Shown piece by piece: positions 31,601-40,130 of a stretch of 64,000 nt of DNA. Every line of letters starts with the position of its first letter. Position 1 is the stretch's first letter. Origin of the DNA: Clostridiaceae bacterium AM27-36LB (GTDB lineage: Bacteria; Bacillota; Clostridia; Lachnospirales; Lachnospiraceae); contig QUJQ01000011.1 of the NCBI GenBank assembly GCA_003480725.1, forward strand, positions 10,693 to 74,692, in the 5' to 3' direction. A program made the translations under genes and the position numbers. The notes under the pieces are model-generated. The model ran no database searches and was not told where the DNA came from. It saw only the letters and a list, made by a program, of their open reading frames with translations.

Positions 31601-33245
31601 CTATCCGTGGATCGCAAAGACCCGTCTGTCCACACCAGGTGTGAGCCTGATCTCTCCGCCGCCTCATCATGATATTTACTCCATCGAGGATCTGGCACAG
31701 CTGATCTACGACCTGAAAAATGCAAACCCGAAGGCACGTATCTCTGTAAAACTGGTATCTGAAGCTGGCGTTGGTACGGTAGCAGCTGGTGTAGCAAAAG
31801 CAGGTGCACAGGTTATCCTGATCTCTGGTTATGATGGAGGTACCGGTGCAGCTCCGGCAAGCTCCATTCACAATGCGGGACTTCCGTGGGAGCTTGGTCT
31901 TACCGAGACTCATCAGACTCTGCTGATGAATGGTCTGAGAAATAAAGTTCGCATCGAGACAGATGGTAAACTTATGAGTGGTCGTGACGTAGCCATCGCA
32001 GCCATGCTGGGAGCAGAGGAATTTGGTTTTGCAACTGCTCCGCTGGTAACCATGGGATGCGTCATGATGCGTGTCTGCAACCTGGATACCTGTCCGGTGG
32101 GCGTTGCAACTCAGAATCCGGAGCTTCGTAAGAGATTCCGCGGAAAACCGGAATATGTAGTAAATTTCATGAAATTTATCGCAGAAGAGCTGCGTGAATA
32201 CATGGCAAAACTGGGAATCCGTACCATTGATGAACTGGTAGGCCGTTCTGATATGCTTTGCGTCAAAGAGGGCAGAACCGGAAGACAGGCAACCATTGAC
32301 TTTAGCCGGATTCTTGATAACCCGTTTGCAGGAAAAGGTCAGAAAGTGATCTTTGATCCCAAACAGGTATATAACTTTGAACTGGAAAAGACTCTGGATG
32401 AGAAGGTCCTTATTAAAGAATTCAAATCTGCGCTGGAAAAAGGCCAGAAGAGAAGTATTGAGCTGGATGTAAGAAATACCAATCGTGCGTTTGGTACCAT
32501 GTTTGGTTCTGAGATTACCAGCCATTATCCGGAAGGACTGCCGGAGGATACCTTTACTGTAAAATGTACCGGTGCCGGAGGACAGAGCTTTGGCGCATTC
32601 ATCCCGAAAGGACTGACACTGGAGCTCGTAGGAGACTCCAATGACTACTTCGGAAAAGGACTTTCCGGTGGTAAACTGATCGTGTATCCTCCGAAGGGAA
32701 TTACCTATAAGGAAGATGAGAATATCATCATCGGTAATGTAGCACTGTATGGAGCTACCAGTGGTAAAGCCTATATTAACGGTGTGGCAGGTGAGCGTTT
32801 CTGCGTCAGAAACTCCGGAGCACATGCAGTGGTAGAAGGTACCGGCGATCATGGATGTGAGTACATGACCGGTGGATGCGTGGTCATCCTTGGAAAAGTC
32901 GGCAAAAACTTTGCAGCCGGTATGAGCGGCGGTGTGGCTTATGTGCTGGATGAAGATTGTGACTTGTACATGAAGGTGAATAAATCCATGATAACGCTGG
33001 AAGAAGTCACCAATAAATATGATGTGCAGGAACTCAAAGATATGATCCAGGAGCATGTGGCTTACACTAACTCTGAAAAAGGTAACCTGATCCTCGATAA
33101 CTTTGAACAGTATCTGCCGAAATTCAAGAAGATCATTCCGAATGATTACAAGAAGATGTTAAGTCTGATCGTTCAGATGGAAGAAAAAGGTATGAATACC
33201 GAGCAGGCACAGATCGAAGCATTCTACGCGATCAAGAGAGGTTAG
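28692..33245 (+). CDS. gltB: Glutamate synthase, large subunit
   Basis: 1517 residues, the standard size. A class II glutamine amidotransferase domain starts at the expected nucleophile cysteine (HDNCGIGAVV, after a short propeptide of about 24 residues). The central domain follows, then the FMN-binding synthase domain (SGYDGGTGAAPASS) and the 3Fe-4S cysteines in CVMMRVCNLDTCPVG. The C-terminal beta-helix (GXXG repeats) includes GDHGCEYMTGGCVVILG. With GltD it makes glutamate from glutamine and 2-oxoglutarate. GltD follows after 13 bases. Confidence 0.97.
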   Translation: MKEQRSQECPEQQGMYDPSFEHDNCGIGAVVNIKGIKSHKTVEDALSIVENLEHRAGKDAEGKTGDGVGIMVQISHKFFSKECAKLGIELGGEREYGIGMFFLPQDELKRNQAKKMFEIIVEKEGMNFLGWREVTTNPKVLGSKALEKMPSIMQAFIQKPEDVEKGLDFDRKLYIARRVFEQSIEDTYVVSCSSRTLIYKGMFLVGQLRSFFQDLQSPDYESAIALVHSRFSTNTMPSWERAHPYRFLVHNGEINTIKGNADKMLAREETVESEHLKGEFHKILPVISASGSDSAMLDNTLEFLVMSGMDLALAVMILIPEPWLNNRTMSQKKKDFYQYYATMMEPWDGPASILFTDGDVMGAVLDRNGLRPSRYYVTTDDQLILSSEVGVLDIDPSRIVEKERLHPGKMLLVDTKQGKIIDDDELKEYYANRQPYGEWLDHNLVNLSDLKIPNQRIEEYTPEERARLQKAFGYNYEDVRNSIMSMASNGSEATSAMGIDVPLAVLSEHHQPLFNYFKQLFAQVTNPPIDAIREKIVTSTTIYVGKAGNLLEAKQENCCVMRINNPILTETDLLKIKNMKKPGFKVEVLPIIYYKNTSLEKAIDRLFVEADRAYRDGVNILILSDRGVDENHVAIPSLLAVSALQQHLVRTKKRTSVSIILESGEPREVHHFATLLGYGACAVNPYLAHESIHELIDKKILNKDYYAAVADYDQAVINGIVKIASKMGISTIQSYLGSKIFEAIGINKEVVDRYFTNTVSRIGGIGLKEIGEQVELMHSSAFDPLGLTTSTALNSLGLHKERSGGEEHLYNPRTISLLQQSTREGNYNLFKQYTSLVDGENNHGQLRTLLDFKYPKKGIPLEEVESVESIVTRFKTGAMSYGSISQEAHECLAIAMNQLHGKSNTGEGGESIERLTVGSDGLNKCSAIKQVASGRFGVTSRYLVSAQEIQIKMAQGAKPGEGGHLPGGKVYPWIAKTRLSTPGVSLISPPPHHDIYSIEDLAQLIYDLKNANPKARISVKLVSEAGVGTVAAGVAKAGAQVILISGYDGGTGAAPASSIHNAGLPWELGLTETHQTLLMNGLRNKVRIETDGKLMSGRDVAIAAMLGAEEFGFATAPLVTMGCVMMRVCNLDTCPVGVATQNPELRKRFRGKPEYVVNFMKFIAEELREYMAKLGIRTIDELVGRSDMLCVKEGRTGRQATIDFSRILDNPFAGKGQKVIFDPKQVYNFELEKTLDEKVLIKEFKSALEKGQKRSIELDVRNTNRAFGTMFGSEITSHYPEGLPEDTFTVKCTGAGGQSFGAFIPKGLTLELVGDSNDYFGKGLSGGKLIVYPPKGITYKEDENIIIGNVALYGATSGKAYINGVAGERFCVRNSGAHAVVEGTGDHGCEYMTGGCVVILGKVGKNFAAGMSGGVAYVLDEDCDLYMKVNKSMITLEEVTNKYDVQELKDMIQEHVAYTNSEKGNLILDNFEQYLPKFKKIIPNDYKKMLSLIVQMEEKGMNTEQAQIEAFYAIKRG

Positions 33246-33258
33246 GAGGTACAGGCAA

Positions 33259-34743
33259 ATGGGAAAACCAACAGGCTTTTTGGAATATGAGCGCAAAAAT
33301 GCAAAAGCAGAAGCGCCGTTAGAGAGAATCAAACATTTTAATGAATTTCATACACCGCTGTCCCACGAGGAACAACAGAAACAGGGAGCCAGATGTATGG
33401 CATGTGGTGTTCCGTTCTGCCAGGCAGGACAGATGCTGGGCGGTATGATGTCCGGCTGTCCGCTGCAGAACCTGGTGCCTGAATGGAATGATCTGGTATA
33501 TCTGGGCAACTGGGAGGAAGCATATTACCGTCTGTCCAGTACCAGCAACTTCCCGGAGTTCACCGGCCGTGTGTGCCCGGGACTCTGCGAGGCTGCCTGT
33601 ACCTGTAATCTGAATGGTGATCCGGTAGGAACCAAAAGTAATGAGCTGGCTATTATTGAAAATGCATATAAGATGGGCTATGCCCATGCAAGACCACCGA
33701 AGGTCCGTAGCGGGAAGAAAGTAGCAGTCATCGGAAGCGGACCTTCCGGTCTGGCAACAGCCGATCAGCTGAACCGCAGAGGACATTCTGTCACTGTTTA
33801 CGAGCGCCGCGACCGTGTGGGCGGACTGCTCATGTACGGAATTCCCAACATGAAGCTGGAAAAGCATATTGTTGAGAGAAAGATCAACATCATGAAGGAA
33901 GAAGGCGTGACCTTTGTGACCAACTGCAATGTAGGTGTGGATGTGAAGGCAGAGCAGCTTCTGAAAGAGTATGACAGAGTGGTTCTGTGCTGCGGAGCTG
34001 CCAATCCAAGAGATATTAAAGCTCCGGGCCGTGATGCCAAGGGTATCTATTTTGCGGTGGACTTCCTGACGGCTACCACCAAGAGTCTTCTGGATTCCAA
34101 TTTTGCAGATAAAAAATTCATTCCGGCAGAAGGGAAGAATGTACTTGTCATTGGCGGTGGTGATACCGGAAATGACTGTGTAGGTACTTCGATCCGTCTG
34201 GGCTGCAAATCTGTGACACAGCTGGAGATGATGCCGAAGCTTCCGGATACCAGAGCAGAGAACAATCCGTGGCCTATCTGGCCGAGAGTCTGCAAGACCG
34301 ATTATGGTCAGCAGGAGGCTATTGCCAAATTTGGTCATGATCCGCGGATCTATCAGACCACTGTTCAGGAATTTATCAAGGACAAGAATGGTAATGTGAA
34401 GCAGGCGAAGATCGTCAAGCTTGAGAGCAAAAAGGACGAGAAGACCGGACGTATGATGATGGTGCCAGTTGAAGGAAGCGAGTTCCTTCTGGATGTGGAT
34501 CTGGTGCTGATCGCCGCAGGTTTTCTGGGAAGTCAGGAATATGTGACGAAGGCATTCGGTGTTAATGTGGATGGAAGAACCAATGTAGCCACCGATCCGG
34601 GCAAACATGCCACCAATGTGAAAAATGTCTTCACCGCAGGCGATATGCATATGGGTCAGTCACTGGTCGTTCGTGCGATCCGTGAAGGAAGAGACGTCGC
34701 AAGAGAAGTGGATGAGTCATTGATGGGATATACAAATCTGTAA
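33259..34743 (+). CDS. gltD: Glutamate synthase, small subunit
   Basis: 494 residues. N-terminal cysteines for 4Fe-4S clusters (CMACGVPFCQ, MSGCPLQN, CPGLCEAAC) are followed by the FAD-binding GSGPSGLATADQL and the NADPH-binding VIGGGDTGNDCVGTS. The C-terminal FTAGDMHMGQSLVVRAI is typical. It passes electrons from NAD(P)H to GltB. GGAGGTACAGGCAAATG gives the start. Confidence 0.97.
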   Translation: MGKPTGFLEYERKNAKAEAPLERIKHFNEFHTPLSHEEQQKQGARCMACGVPFCQAGQMLGGMMSGCPLQNLVPEWNDLVYLGNWEEAYYRLSSTSNFPEFTGRVCPGLCEAACTCNLNGDPVGTKSNELAIIENAYKMGYAHARPPKVRSGKKVAVIGSGPSGLATADQLNRRGHSVTVYERRDRVGGLLMYGIPNMKLEKHIVERKINIMKEEGVTFVTNCNVGVDVKAEQLLKEYDRVVLCCGAANPRDIKAPGRDAKGIYFAVDFLTATTKSLLDSNFADKKFIPAEGKNVLVIGGGDTGNDCVGTSIRLGCKSVTQLEMMPKLPDTRAENNPWPIWPRVCKTDYGQQEAIAKFGHDPRIYQTTVQEFIKDKNGNVKQAKIVKLESKKDEKTGRMMMVPVEGSEFLLDVDLVLIAAGFLGSQEYVTKAFGVNVDGRTNVATDPGKHATNVKNVFTAGDMHMGQSLVVRAIREGRDVAREVDESLMGYTNL

Positions 34744-34800
34744 AAAGCTGTAAAGAAACTGTAAAGACAAATTCATACTGTGAAAATGACTTTCAAAATT

Positions 34801-34844
34801 GCCGGGACTGTACTATAATAAATAATAGTACGGTTCCGGCATTT
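34801..34844 (+). terminator. Terminator after gltBD
   Basis: GCCGG...TACTAT and ATAGTA...CCGGC form a long stem with small internal mismatches (about 15 pairs), followed by ATTTGTTTTG. It lies about 60 bases after gltD. The T-run is imperfect but the stem is strong. Confidence 0.65.
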
Positions 34845-34875
34845 GTTTTGCAGGACTGGAGAAAGGTGGTCATAT

Positions 34876-36105
34876 ATGGACGAAAAATGGAAAGATTATT
34901 TCTATAAAGGTGCCGCAGTATTTTTAACGGTTGCCATGTGTATATTGTTTTTTTTCGTGGTATTCCGATTTGATGATCTGCGAAAATATATTGGGATAGT
35001 GATCAAGATCCTGATGCCGTTTATCTACGGAGGGGTAATTGCCTATCTTCTATCGCCGGTGTGCGGTTGGTTTGAACGGCATCTGGCAGATCTGGCAGCT
35101 CTGGATAAAAAACCGGAGAAGACAGCAGAAAAATACCGGAAATTTTTTAAAGGGATTTCCATTCTTTTGAGCCTGCTGTTGTTCTGCCTGATTATCTATG
35201 CATTAGTAGCTATGCTGGTTCCGCAGGTGATCAACAGTATTCTGCTCCTGGTAGAAGCCATGCCTGGATACATACAGACGGTCAGCGACTGGATCGAAAA
35301 GCTTGTGCAGGACAATCCGGTTATGTTAAGCTATGTGGAGCAGTATTCTGCAGACATTATGGAGAGTGTGCAGAATTTTGCAAAGGTGCATCTGTTGCCG
35401 AATATTAACAATATCATCAGCGGTGTGTCTGCCAGCCTGTGGACCATGGTGACTATGGTGAAAAATCTTGGTATTGGTCTGATCGTAGCAGTGTATTTAT
35501 TAAATAGTCGAAAGATATTCCGCAGACAGACAAAGCTGGTGATTCACGCATTGCTTCCATATAAGGAGTATCCGCCTAAAAAGAACGGAAAGCCAGTAGA
35601 ACAGAGGGCAGACTGGATGATCCGGGAACTTCATATTCTGAATGTATATCTGGGTGGATTTATTAAAGGAAAGCTTCTGGATTCTCTGATCATTGGTTTG
35701 ATCTGTATGGTGTTCACAGCTTGTACCAATATGCCTTATGCGGTACTGATCAGTGTGGTGATAGGAGTGACGAACATCATTCCTTTCTTCGGACCATTTA
35801 TCGGAGCAATCCCCAGTGCAATCCTGATTCTGATGGTCAGCCCGATCCAATGTGTGTATTTTGTTATTTTTGTTATTATCCTTCAGCAGTTTGACGGAAA
35901 TATTCTGGGACCGAAGATCCTTGGAAACACTACGAATTTGAGCAGTTTCTGGGTATTGTTTGCGATTTTGCTATTCGGCGGAGTATTTGGAATCGTTGGA
36001 ATGGTCATTGGGGTACCGGTATTTGCATTTATTTACCAGCTGATCCGGGAGTGGGTCCTTGACCGACTGGAAGAACAAAAGCTGCAGACACAGAAAAAAG
36101 AGTAA
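34876..36105 (+). CDS. AI-2E family transporter
   Basis: 409 residues with about eight membrane helices in the 2+1+5 pattern of the family. The conserved C-terminal motif is GVTNIIPFFGPFIGAIPSA, followed by QQFDGNILGPKILGN and GVPVFAFIYQLI. The ATG at 34876 is chosen for GAAAGGTGG; a frame 11 codons longer lacks a site. The family includes the TqsA autoinducer exporter but also Na+/H+ antiporters, so the substrate is open. Confidence 0.9.
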   Translation: MDEKWKDYFYKGAAVFLTVAMCILFFFVVFRFDDLRKYIGIVIKILMPFIYGGVIAYLLSPVCGWFERHLADLAALDKKPEKTAEKYRKFFKGISILLSLLLFCLIIYALVAMLVPQVINSILLLVEAMPGYIQTVSDWIEKLVQDNPVMLSYVEQYSADIMESVQNFAKVHLLPNINNIISGVSASLWTMVTMVKNLGIGLIVAVYLLNSRKIFRRQTKLVIHALLPYKEYPPKKNGKPVEQRADWMIRELHILNVYLGGFIKGKLLDSLIIGLICMVFTACTNMPYAVLISVVIGVTNIIPFFGPFIGAIPSAILILMVSPIQCVYFVIFVIILQQFDGNILGPKILGNTTNLSSFWVLFAILLFGGVFGIVGMVIGVPVFAFIYQLIREWVLDRLEEQKLQTQKKE

Positions 36106-36158
36106 GCAGCCGCAGGCGCTGATTCATATACTAAAAAAAAGAACAACAGGAGGCTGTC

Positions 36159-37052
36159 ATGAAAAACATTATTGAACATGAAATCAGTCAGATTACAAAA
36201 AGCATTCTGGATGATTATGGAACTGGAAGAAACATTGATAAAATGGATCTTTTCAACCAGCCAAGCAAAGAGGAAATTATCGCTATTGTGGAGGATCTGT
36301 TAAAGATCGTCTATCCAGGATATTACAGAGATCGCTCTTATAAAATATATAACATTAAAAGCAATTCTACAGTGACGATCGAAGATGTGGCTTATCATCT
36401 GAATAAACAGATCTTGCTGGCATTGAAATACACAGCAAAAGAAGAAAATGATGTAGAAAAATTAACCGAACAGGCAGAAAAAGATACGGTTACATTCCTG
36501 AAGAAGATTCCAGATGTCCGTGCTATGCTGGAGACCGATCTGGAGGCAGCTTTTCAGGGAGACCCGGCTGCAAAATACAGAGATGAGATCATCCTGTCTT
36601 ATCCGGGTATGTTTGCGATTACCGTCAATCGTCTGGCTCATGAGCTGTTCCTGCTGGAAGTGCCGCTGATCCCGCGTATCATGACCGAATATGCCCATAG
36701 CATCACAGGTATTGACATCCATCCGGGAGCAACCATTGGAAAATATTTCTTTATCGACCATGGTACTGGTGTGGTAGTTGGAGAGACAACGGTCATCGGT
36801 GATCGTGTAAAGATCTATCAGGGTGTGACTCTTGGTGCACTGTCCACAAGAGGAGGACAGAAGCTGCGGGATGTTCGGCGTCATCCGACCATTGAGGATG
36901 ATGTGACGATTTATTCCGGGGCATCCATTCTTGGTGGTGAAACCGTTGTCGGAAAGAATTCCGTCATCGGCAGTAACGTGTTTATCACCAGTTCGATTCC
37001 TGCAGATACCAAAGTCAGCATGAAAGACCAGGATCTGCGCTGGGGACAGTAA
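36159..37052 (+). CDS. cysE: Serine O-acetyltransferase
   Basis: 297 residues. A helical N-terminal domain (about 1-180) is followed by left-handed beta-helix hexapeptide repeats: IHPGATIGKYFFIDHGTGVVVGETTVIGDRV, GVTLGALS, RHPTIEDDVTIYSGASILGGETVVGKNSVIG. His in HPGA and DHGTG are the catalytic motifs. This is the longer EpsC-like form. It makes O-acetylserine for cysteine synthesis. No cysteine synthase is adjacent. Confidence 0.93.
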   Translation: MKNIIEHEISQITKSILDDYGTGRNIDKMDLFNQPSKEEIIAIVEDLLKIVYPGYYRDRSYKIYNIKSNSTVTIEDVAYHLNKQILLALKYTAKEENDVEKLTEQAEKDTVTFLKKIPDVRAMLETDLEAAFQGDPAAKYRDEIILSYPGMFAITVNRLAHELFLLEVPLIPRIMTEYAHSITGIDIHPGATIGKYFFIDHGTGVVVGETTVIGDRVKIYQGVTLGALSTRGGQKLRDVRRHPTIEDDVTIYSGASILGGETVVGKNSVIGSNVFITSSIPADTKVSMKDQDLRWGQ

Positions 37053-37073
37053 TTATAAAAATATTGTAAATTA

Positions 37074-37100
37074 TTAGCACTCACTCACAATGAGTGCTAA
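37074..37100 (+). promoter_or_regulatory. CIRCE operator (HrcA-binding site)
   Basis: TTAGCACTC (37074-37082), a 9-base spacer, and GAGTGCTAA (37092-37100): an exact match to the CIRCE consensus. It lies 7 bases upstream of the htpG -35 box. HrcA bound here would repress htpG until heat or misfolded-protein stress. Confidence 0.97.
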
Positions 37101-37107
37101 AATTTTC

Positions 37108-37136
37108 TTGACATTTACATAAGTTGGGATTATAGT
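37108..37136 (+). promoter_or_regulatory. Sigma-A promoter of htpG
   Basis: TTGACA (37108-37113) and TATAGT (37131-37136) are 17 bases apart, directly after the CIRCE element. Confidence 0.9.
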
Positions 37137-37211
37137 ACTGTTAACGCATAGATAGAACAGTCATTTGTAAGGTGAATGGCTGTATTTTGAGAAAGAAAGG
37201 CAGTGTATAGC

Positions 37212-39287
37212 ATGAGCGAAAGACATGGATCACTTTCCATTAACAGTGACAATATTTTCCCGATTATTAAGAAATGGTTGTATTCAGACCATGATATTTT
37301 CTTCCGTGAGCTGATCTCCAACGGATGTGATGCAATCACAAAGCTGAAGAAGCTGGATATGATGGGAGAGTACACTCTGCCTGAGAAATATAAAGCCCAG
37401 GTACAGGTACTTGTGAATCCGGATGAAAAGACTTTGAAATTTATTGATAACGGTCTTGGTATGACGGCAGATGAGGTTGAAGAATATATCAATCAGATCG
37501 CATTTTCCGGCGCAACCGATTTCCTTGCACAGTATAAGGATAAGACGAACGAGGATCAGATCATCGGACATTTTGGTCTGGGATTCTATTCTGCATTTAT
37601 GGTAGCAGATGAGGTTCATATTGATACGCTTTCCTATAAAGAGGGAGCTGAACCGGTACACTGGGAGTGCGATGGTGGAACTGAGTATTCCATGGAGACC
37701 GGTAAGAGGACAGAAGTAGGTACAGAGATTACTCTGTTCCTGAATGAGGACAGTCTGGAATTTGCTAATGAATACCGCGCCCGCGAAGTCATCAGCAAGT
37801 ATTGCTCTTTCATGCCAGTGGAGATTTTCCTTGCAAAGGAAAATGCACCGCAGGAGTACGAGACCATCGACGAGAGTGAACTGACAGAGGATGATGTAGT
37901 TGTTGAGCATATCCATGTGGATGCCAAGACAGAAGAGATAGAGAATGAGGACGGAACCAAGGAGACCAAAGAAATCTCTCCGGCCAAGGAGCAGGTAAAG
38001 ATCAACAAGAGACCGGTATCCTTAAGCGATCCGCATCCGCTGTGGACGAAACATCCGAATGAGTGCAGTGATGAAGATTATAAAGAATTTTACCGGAAAG
38101 TATTTATGGATTATAAGGAGCCTTTGTTCTGGATTCATCTGAATATGGACTATCCGTTTAACCTGAAAGGTATCCTGTACTTCCCGAAGATCAATATGGA
38201 GTATGAGTCTATTGAAGGAACGATCAAGCTTTATAACAATCAGGTGTTTATTGCTGACAATATCAAGGAAGTAATTCCAGAGTTCCTGATGCTGCTCAAA
38301 GGTGTCATTGACTGTCCGGATCTTCCACTGAATGTATCCAGAAGTGCATTGCAGAATGATGGATTTGTAAAGAAGATCTCTGATTACATCACCAAGAAAG
38401 TAGCAGACAAATTAAGCGGTATGTGCAAGACTGACCGTGAGAATTATGAGAAATACTGGGATGATATCAGTCCGTTCATCAAATTTGGCTGCATCAAGGA
38501 CGAGAAGTTCTGTGAACGTATGATGGAGTATGTACTGTTCAAGGATCTGGATGGTAAATATACTACTATGAACGAGTACCTGGAAGCACAGAAACCGGCT
38601 GACGGAGAAGCAGAAACTGACAAGGCAGAAGAAAAGACGGAAGAGAAGGCAGATGAAAAGGCCGACGGTGAAGAGAAGGAAGTTCCGAAGACAACGATCT
38701 ACTATGTGACCGACGTGGTACAGCAGAGCCAGTATATCAATATGTTCCGTGAGCAGAAGATGAACGCAGTTGTTCTGAAGGATAACATTGATAATCCGTT
38801 TATCAGCCATCTGGAAGCTAAGAATGAGAAGGTTAAATTCCAGCGTATTGATGCAGATGTAACCGATTCCATGAAGGAAGAGGTATCTGAAGAAGAACTG
38901 AAGGGTGAGACCGATGCACTGACAGCCCTGTTCAGAAAAGCATTGAACAATGACAAGCTGGAGGTTAAGGTAGAGAAGCTGAAGAATGTAAATGTTTCTT
39001 CTATGGTCACACTCTCCGAAGAAAATCGCCGGATGCAGGATATGATGAAGATGTATAATATGTACGGAATGGATCCGTCTATGTTCGGAACCACGACTAC
39101 ACTGGTACTCAATGCCAATAATGCACTGGTAAAATACCTGTTCGAGAATCCGGAAGGAGAGCACAGCAATATGATCTGCGAGCAGCTCTACGATCTGGCA
39201 ATGATCAGTCATCAGCCGCTTTCACCGGAAGCAATGACCAAGTTTGTGAACAGAAGTAATGAAATCATGATGTTGTTGACGAAATAA
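37212..39287 (+). CDS. htpG: Molecular chaperone HtpG (Hsp90)
   Basis: 691 residues. The N-terminal GHKL ATPase motifs are FFRELISNGCDAITKL (N box), FIDNGLGMTADEV (G1) and GHFGLGFYSAFM (G2). A middle domain with LPLNVSRSALQ and a C-terminal dimerisation domain follow. A charged insertion of about 45 residues (rich in E, K, A; DKAEEKTEEKADEKADGEEK) lies before the end of the middle domain, longer than in E. coli HtpG. The ATG at 37212 is used; a GTG lies three codons upstream. The regulation by CIRCE is explicit in the sequence. Confidence 0.96.
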   Translation: MSERHGSLSINSDNIFPIIKKWLYSDHDIFFRELISNGCDAITKLKKLDMMGEYTLPEKYKAQVQVLVNPDEKTLKFIDNGLGMTADEVEEYINQIAFSGATDFLAQYKDKTNEDQIIGHFGLGFYSAFMVADEVHIDTLSYKEGAEPVHWECDGGTEYSMETGKRTEVGTEITLFLNEDSLEFANEYRAREVISKYCSFMPVEIFLAKENAPQEYETIDESELTEDDVVVEHIHVDAKTEEIENEDGTKETKEISPAKEQVKINKRPVSLSDPHPLWTKHPNECSDEDYKEFYRKVFMDYKEPLFWIHLNMDYPFNLKGILYFPKINMEYESIEGTIKLYNNQVFIADNIKEVIPEFLMLLKGVIDCPDLPLNVSRSALQNDGFVKKISDYITKKVADKLSGMCKTDRENYEKYWDDISPFIKFGCIKDEKFCERMMEYVLFKDLDGKYTTMNEYLEAQKPADGEAETDKAEEKTEEKADEKADGEEKEVPKTTIYYVTDVVQQSQYINMFREQKMNAVVLKDNIDNPFISHLEAKNEKVKFQRIDADVTDSMKEEVSEEELKGETDALTALFRKALNNDKLEVKVEKLKNVNVSSMVTLSEENRRMQDMMKMYNMYGMDPSMFGTTTTLVLNANNALVKYLFENPEGEHSNMICEQLYDLAMISHQPLSPEAMTKFVNRSNEIMMLLTK

Positions 39288-39303
39288 GTGACAACATTGC
39301 AAG

Positions 39304-39343
39304 AGCGAGCATAGAAATTATATGATTTCTATGCTCGCTTTTT
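39304..39343 (+). terminator. Terminator after htpG
   Basis: AGCGAGCATAGAAAT and ATTTCTATGCTCGCT form a perfect 15-pair stem followed by TTTT. It is symmetric enough to end transcripts from both sides. Confidence 0.9.
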
Positions 39344-39446
39344 ACATATCGTAACTTGTTAGAGATAATCTCATGAGTATATTTGCGGTAACGGCATACG
39401 AGCTCATACGATTCCGCTGCTCTTCCTTGTGTGCGGTTAGTTGATT

Positions 39447-39944
39447 TTACATCAGCTCAAATGGAATCTCCTGCTGGCGGAGGAAGCGCTGCACCATTCC
39501 ATCCCAGGCCTGGTCGATGGTTTTATCCATGGTGAATACAGTGAGTGAGGTTCCGGTGGTGCATTGGAGTGTTCTTCCATCGTAACGGATATTCAGCAGC
39601 AGACCACGGATCTGTTCCGGCGGGATGGATACGCCGGTCTGATGGAGCAGCTTTTCTGTATTGGAAGCAGACAGCTGGAAGGTAAAACGAAATGCCAAAG
39701 GGGTTCGTTTTCCTTTGATCAGCTCAAAACAGAAGGGACGGATTTCTTCCCAGTAAGCCAGCGAACGGTTGTCGATCTGTTCCTGCTCCTCGCCGGTATA
39801 ATAAGCTTTTTGGAGCTGCCCGTCCATATGAAAGGTACAAAAAGTAGTAATACTTCCTTCCAGCAGAAGAAACCGGTCAAAGGATTCACTTAATAGTAAT
39901 TTTTTCATGAAATGCCGGATATCGGCAATCTGAAGTGCGATCAT
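39447..39944 (-). CDS. DUF5721-family protein
   Basis: 165 residues. Opening MIALQIADIRHFMKKLLLSE and FDRFLLLEGSITTFCTFHMDG match the DUF5721 family of Clostridia, which has no known function. There is no signal peptide or membrane helix. It is transcribed alone from the opposite strand between htpG and the molybdenum genes. Only its family placement is supported. Confidence 0.75.
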   Translation of the reverse strand: MIALQIADIRHFMKKLLLSESFDRFLLLEGSITTFCTFHMDGQLQKAYYTGEEQEQIDNRSLAYWEEIRPFCFELIKGKRTPLAFRFTFQLSASNTEKLLHQTGVSIPPEQIRGLLLNIRYDGRTLQCTTGTSLTVFTMDKTIDQAWDGMVQRFLRQQEIPFELM

Positions 39945-40130
39945 GGAAAATCTCCTCTGAAATCATAGAATTTTGGTATAACAATTGTTGGGATCAAAAT
40001 CCCTGTACTCATATTGTAGTGGGATATGTCCGAAAAAGCAAGTATGGAAAAAAGAAGTGAAAGTTTACAATAGCTATGATAAACTAGAAGACAGATATGA
40101 CAGCTCAAAAGAAGAGGAGGCAGAAGCAAT

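Noticed and set aside
29847..33056. Long open frames antisense to gltB (422 and 619 codons)
   Set aside because: They mirror gltB codon structure, have no ribosome sites or recognisable folds, and are rich in Cys/His/Ile in the manner of antisense frames.
33319..34650. 443-codon frame antisense to gltD
   Set aside because: It lies wholly inside gltD on the other strand, with an antisense-type composition and no family.
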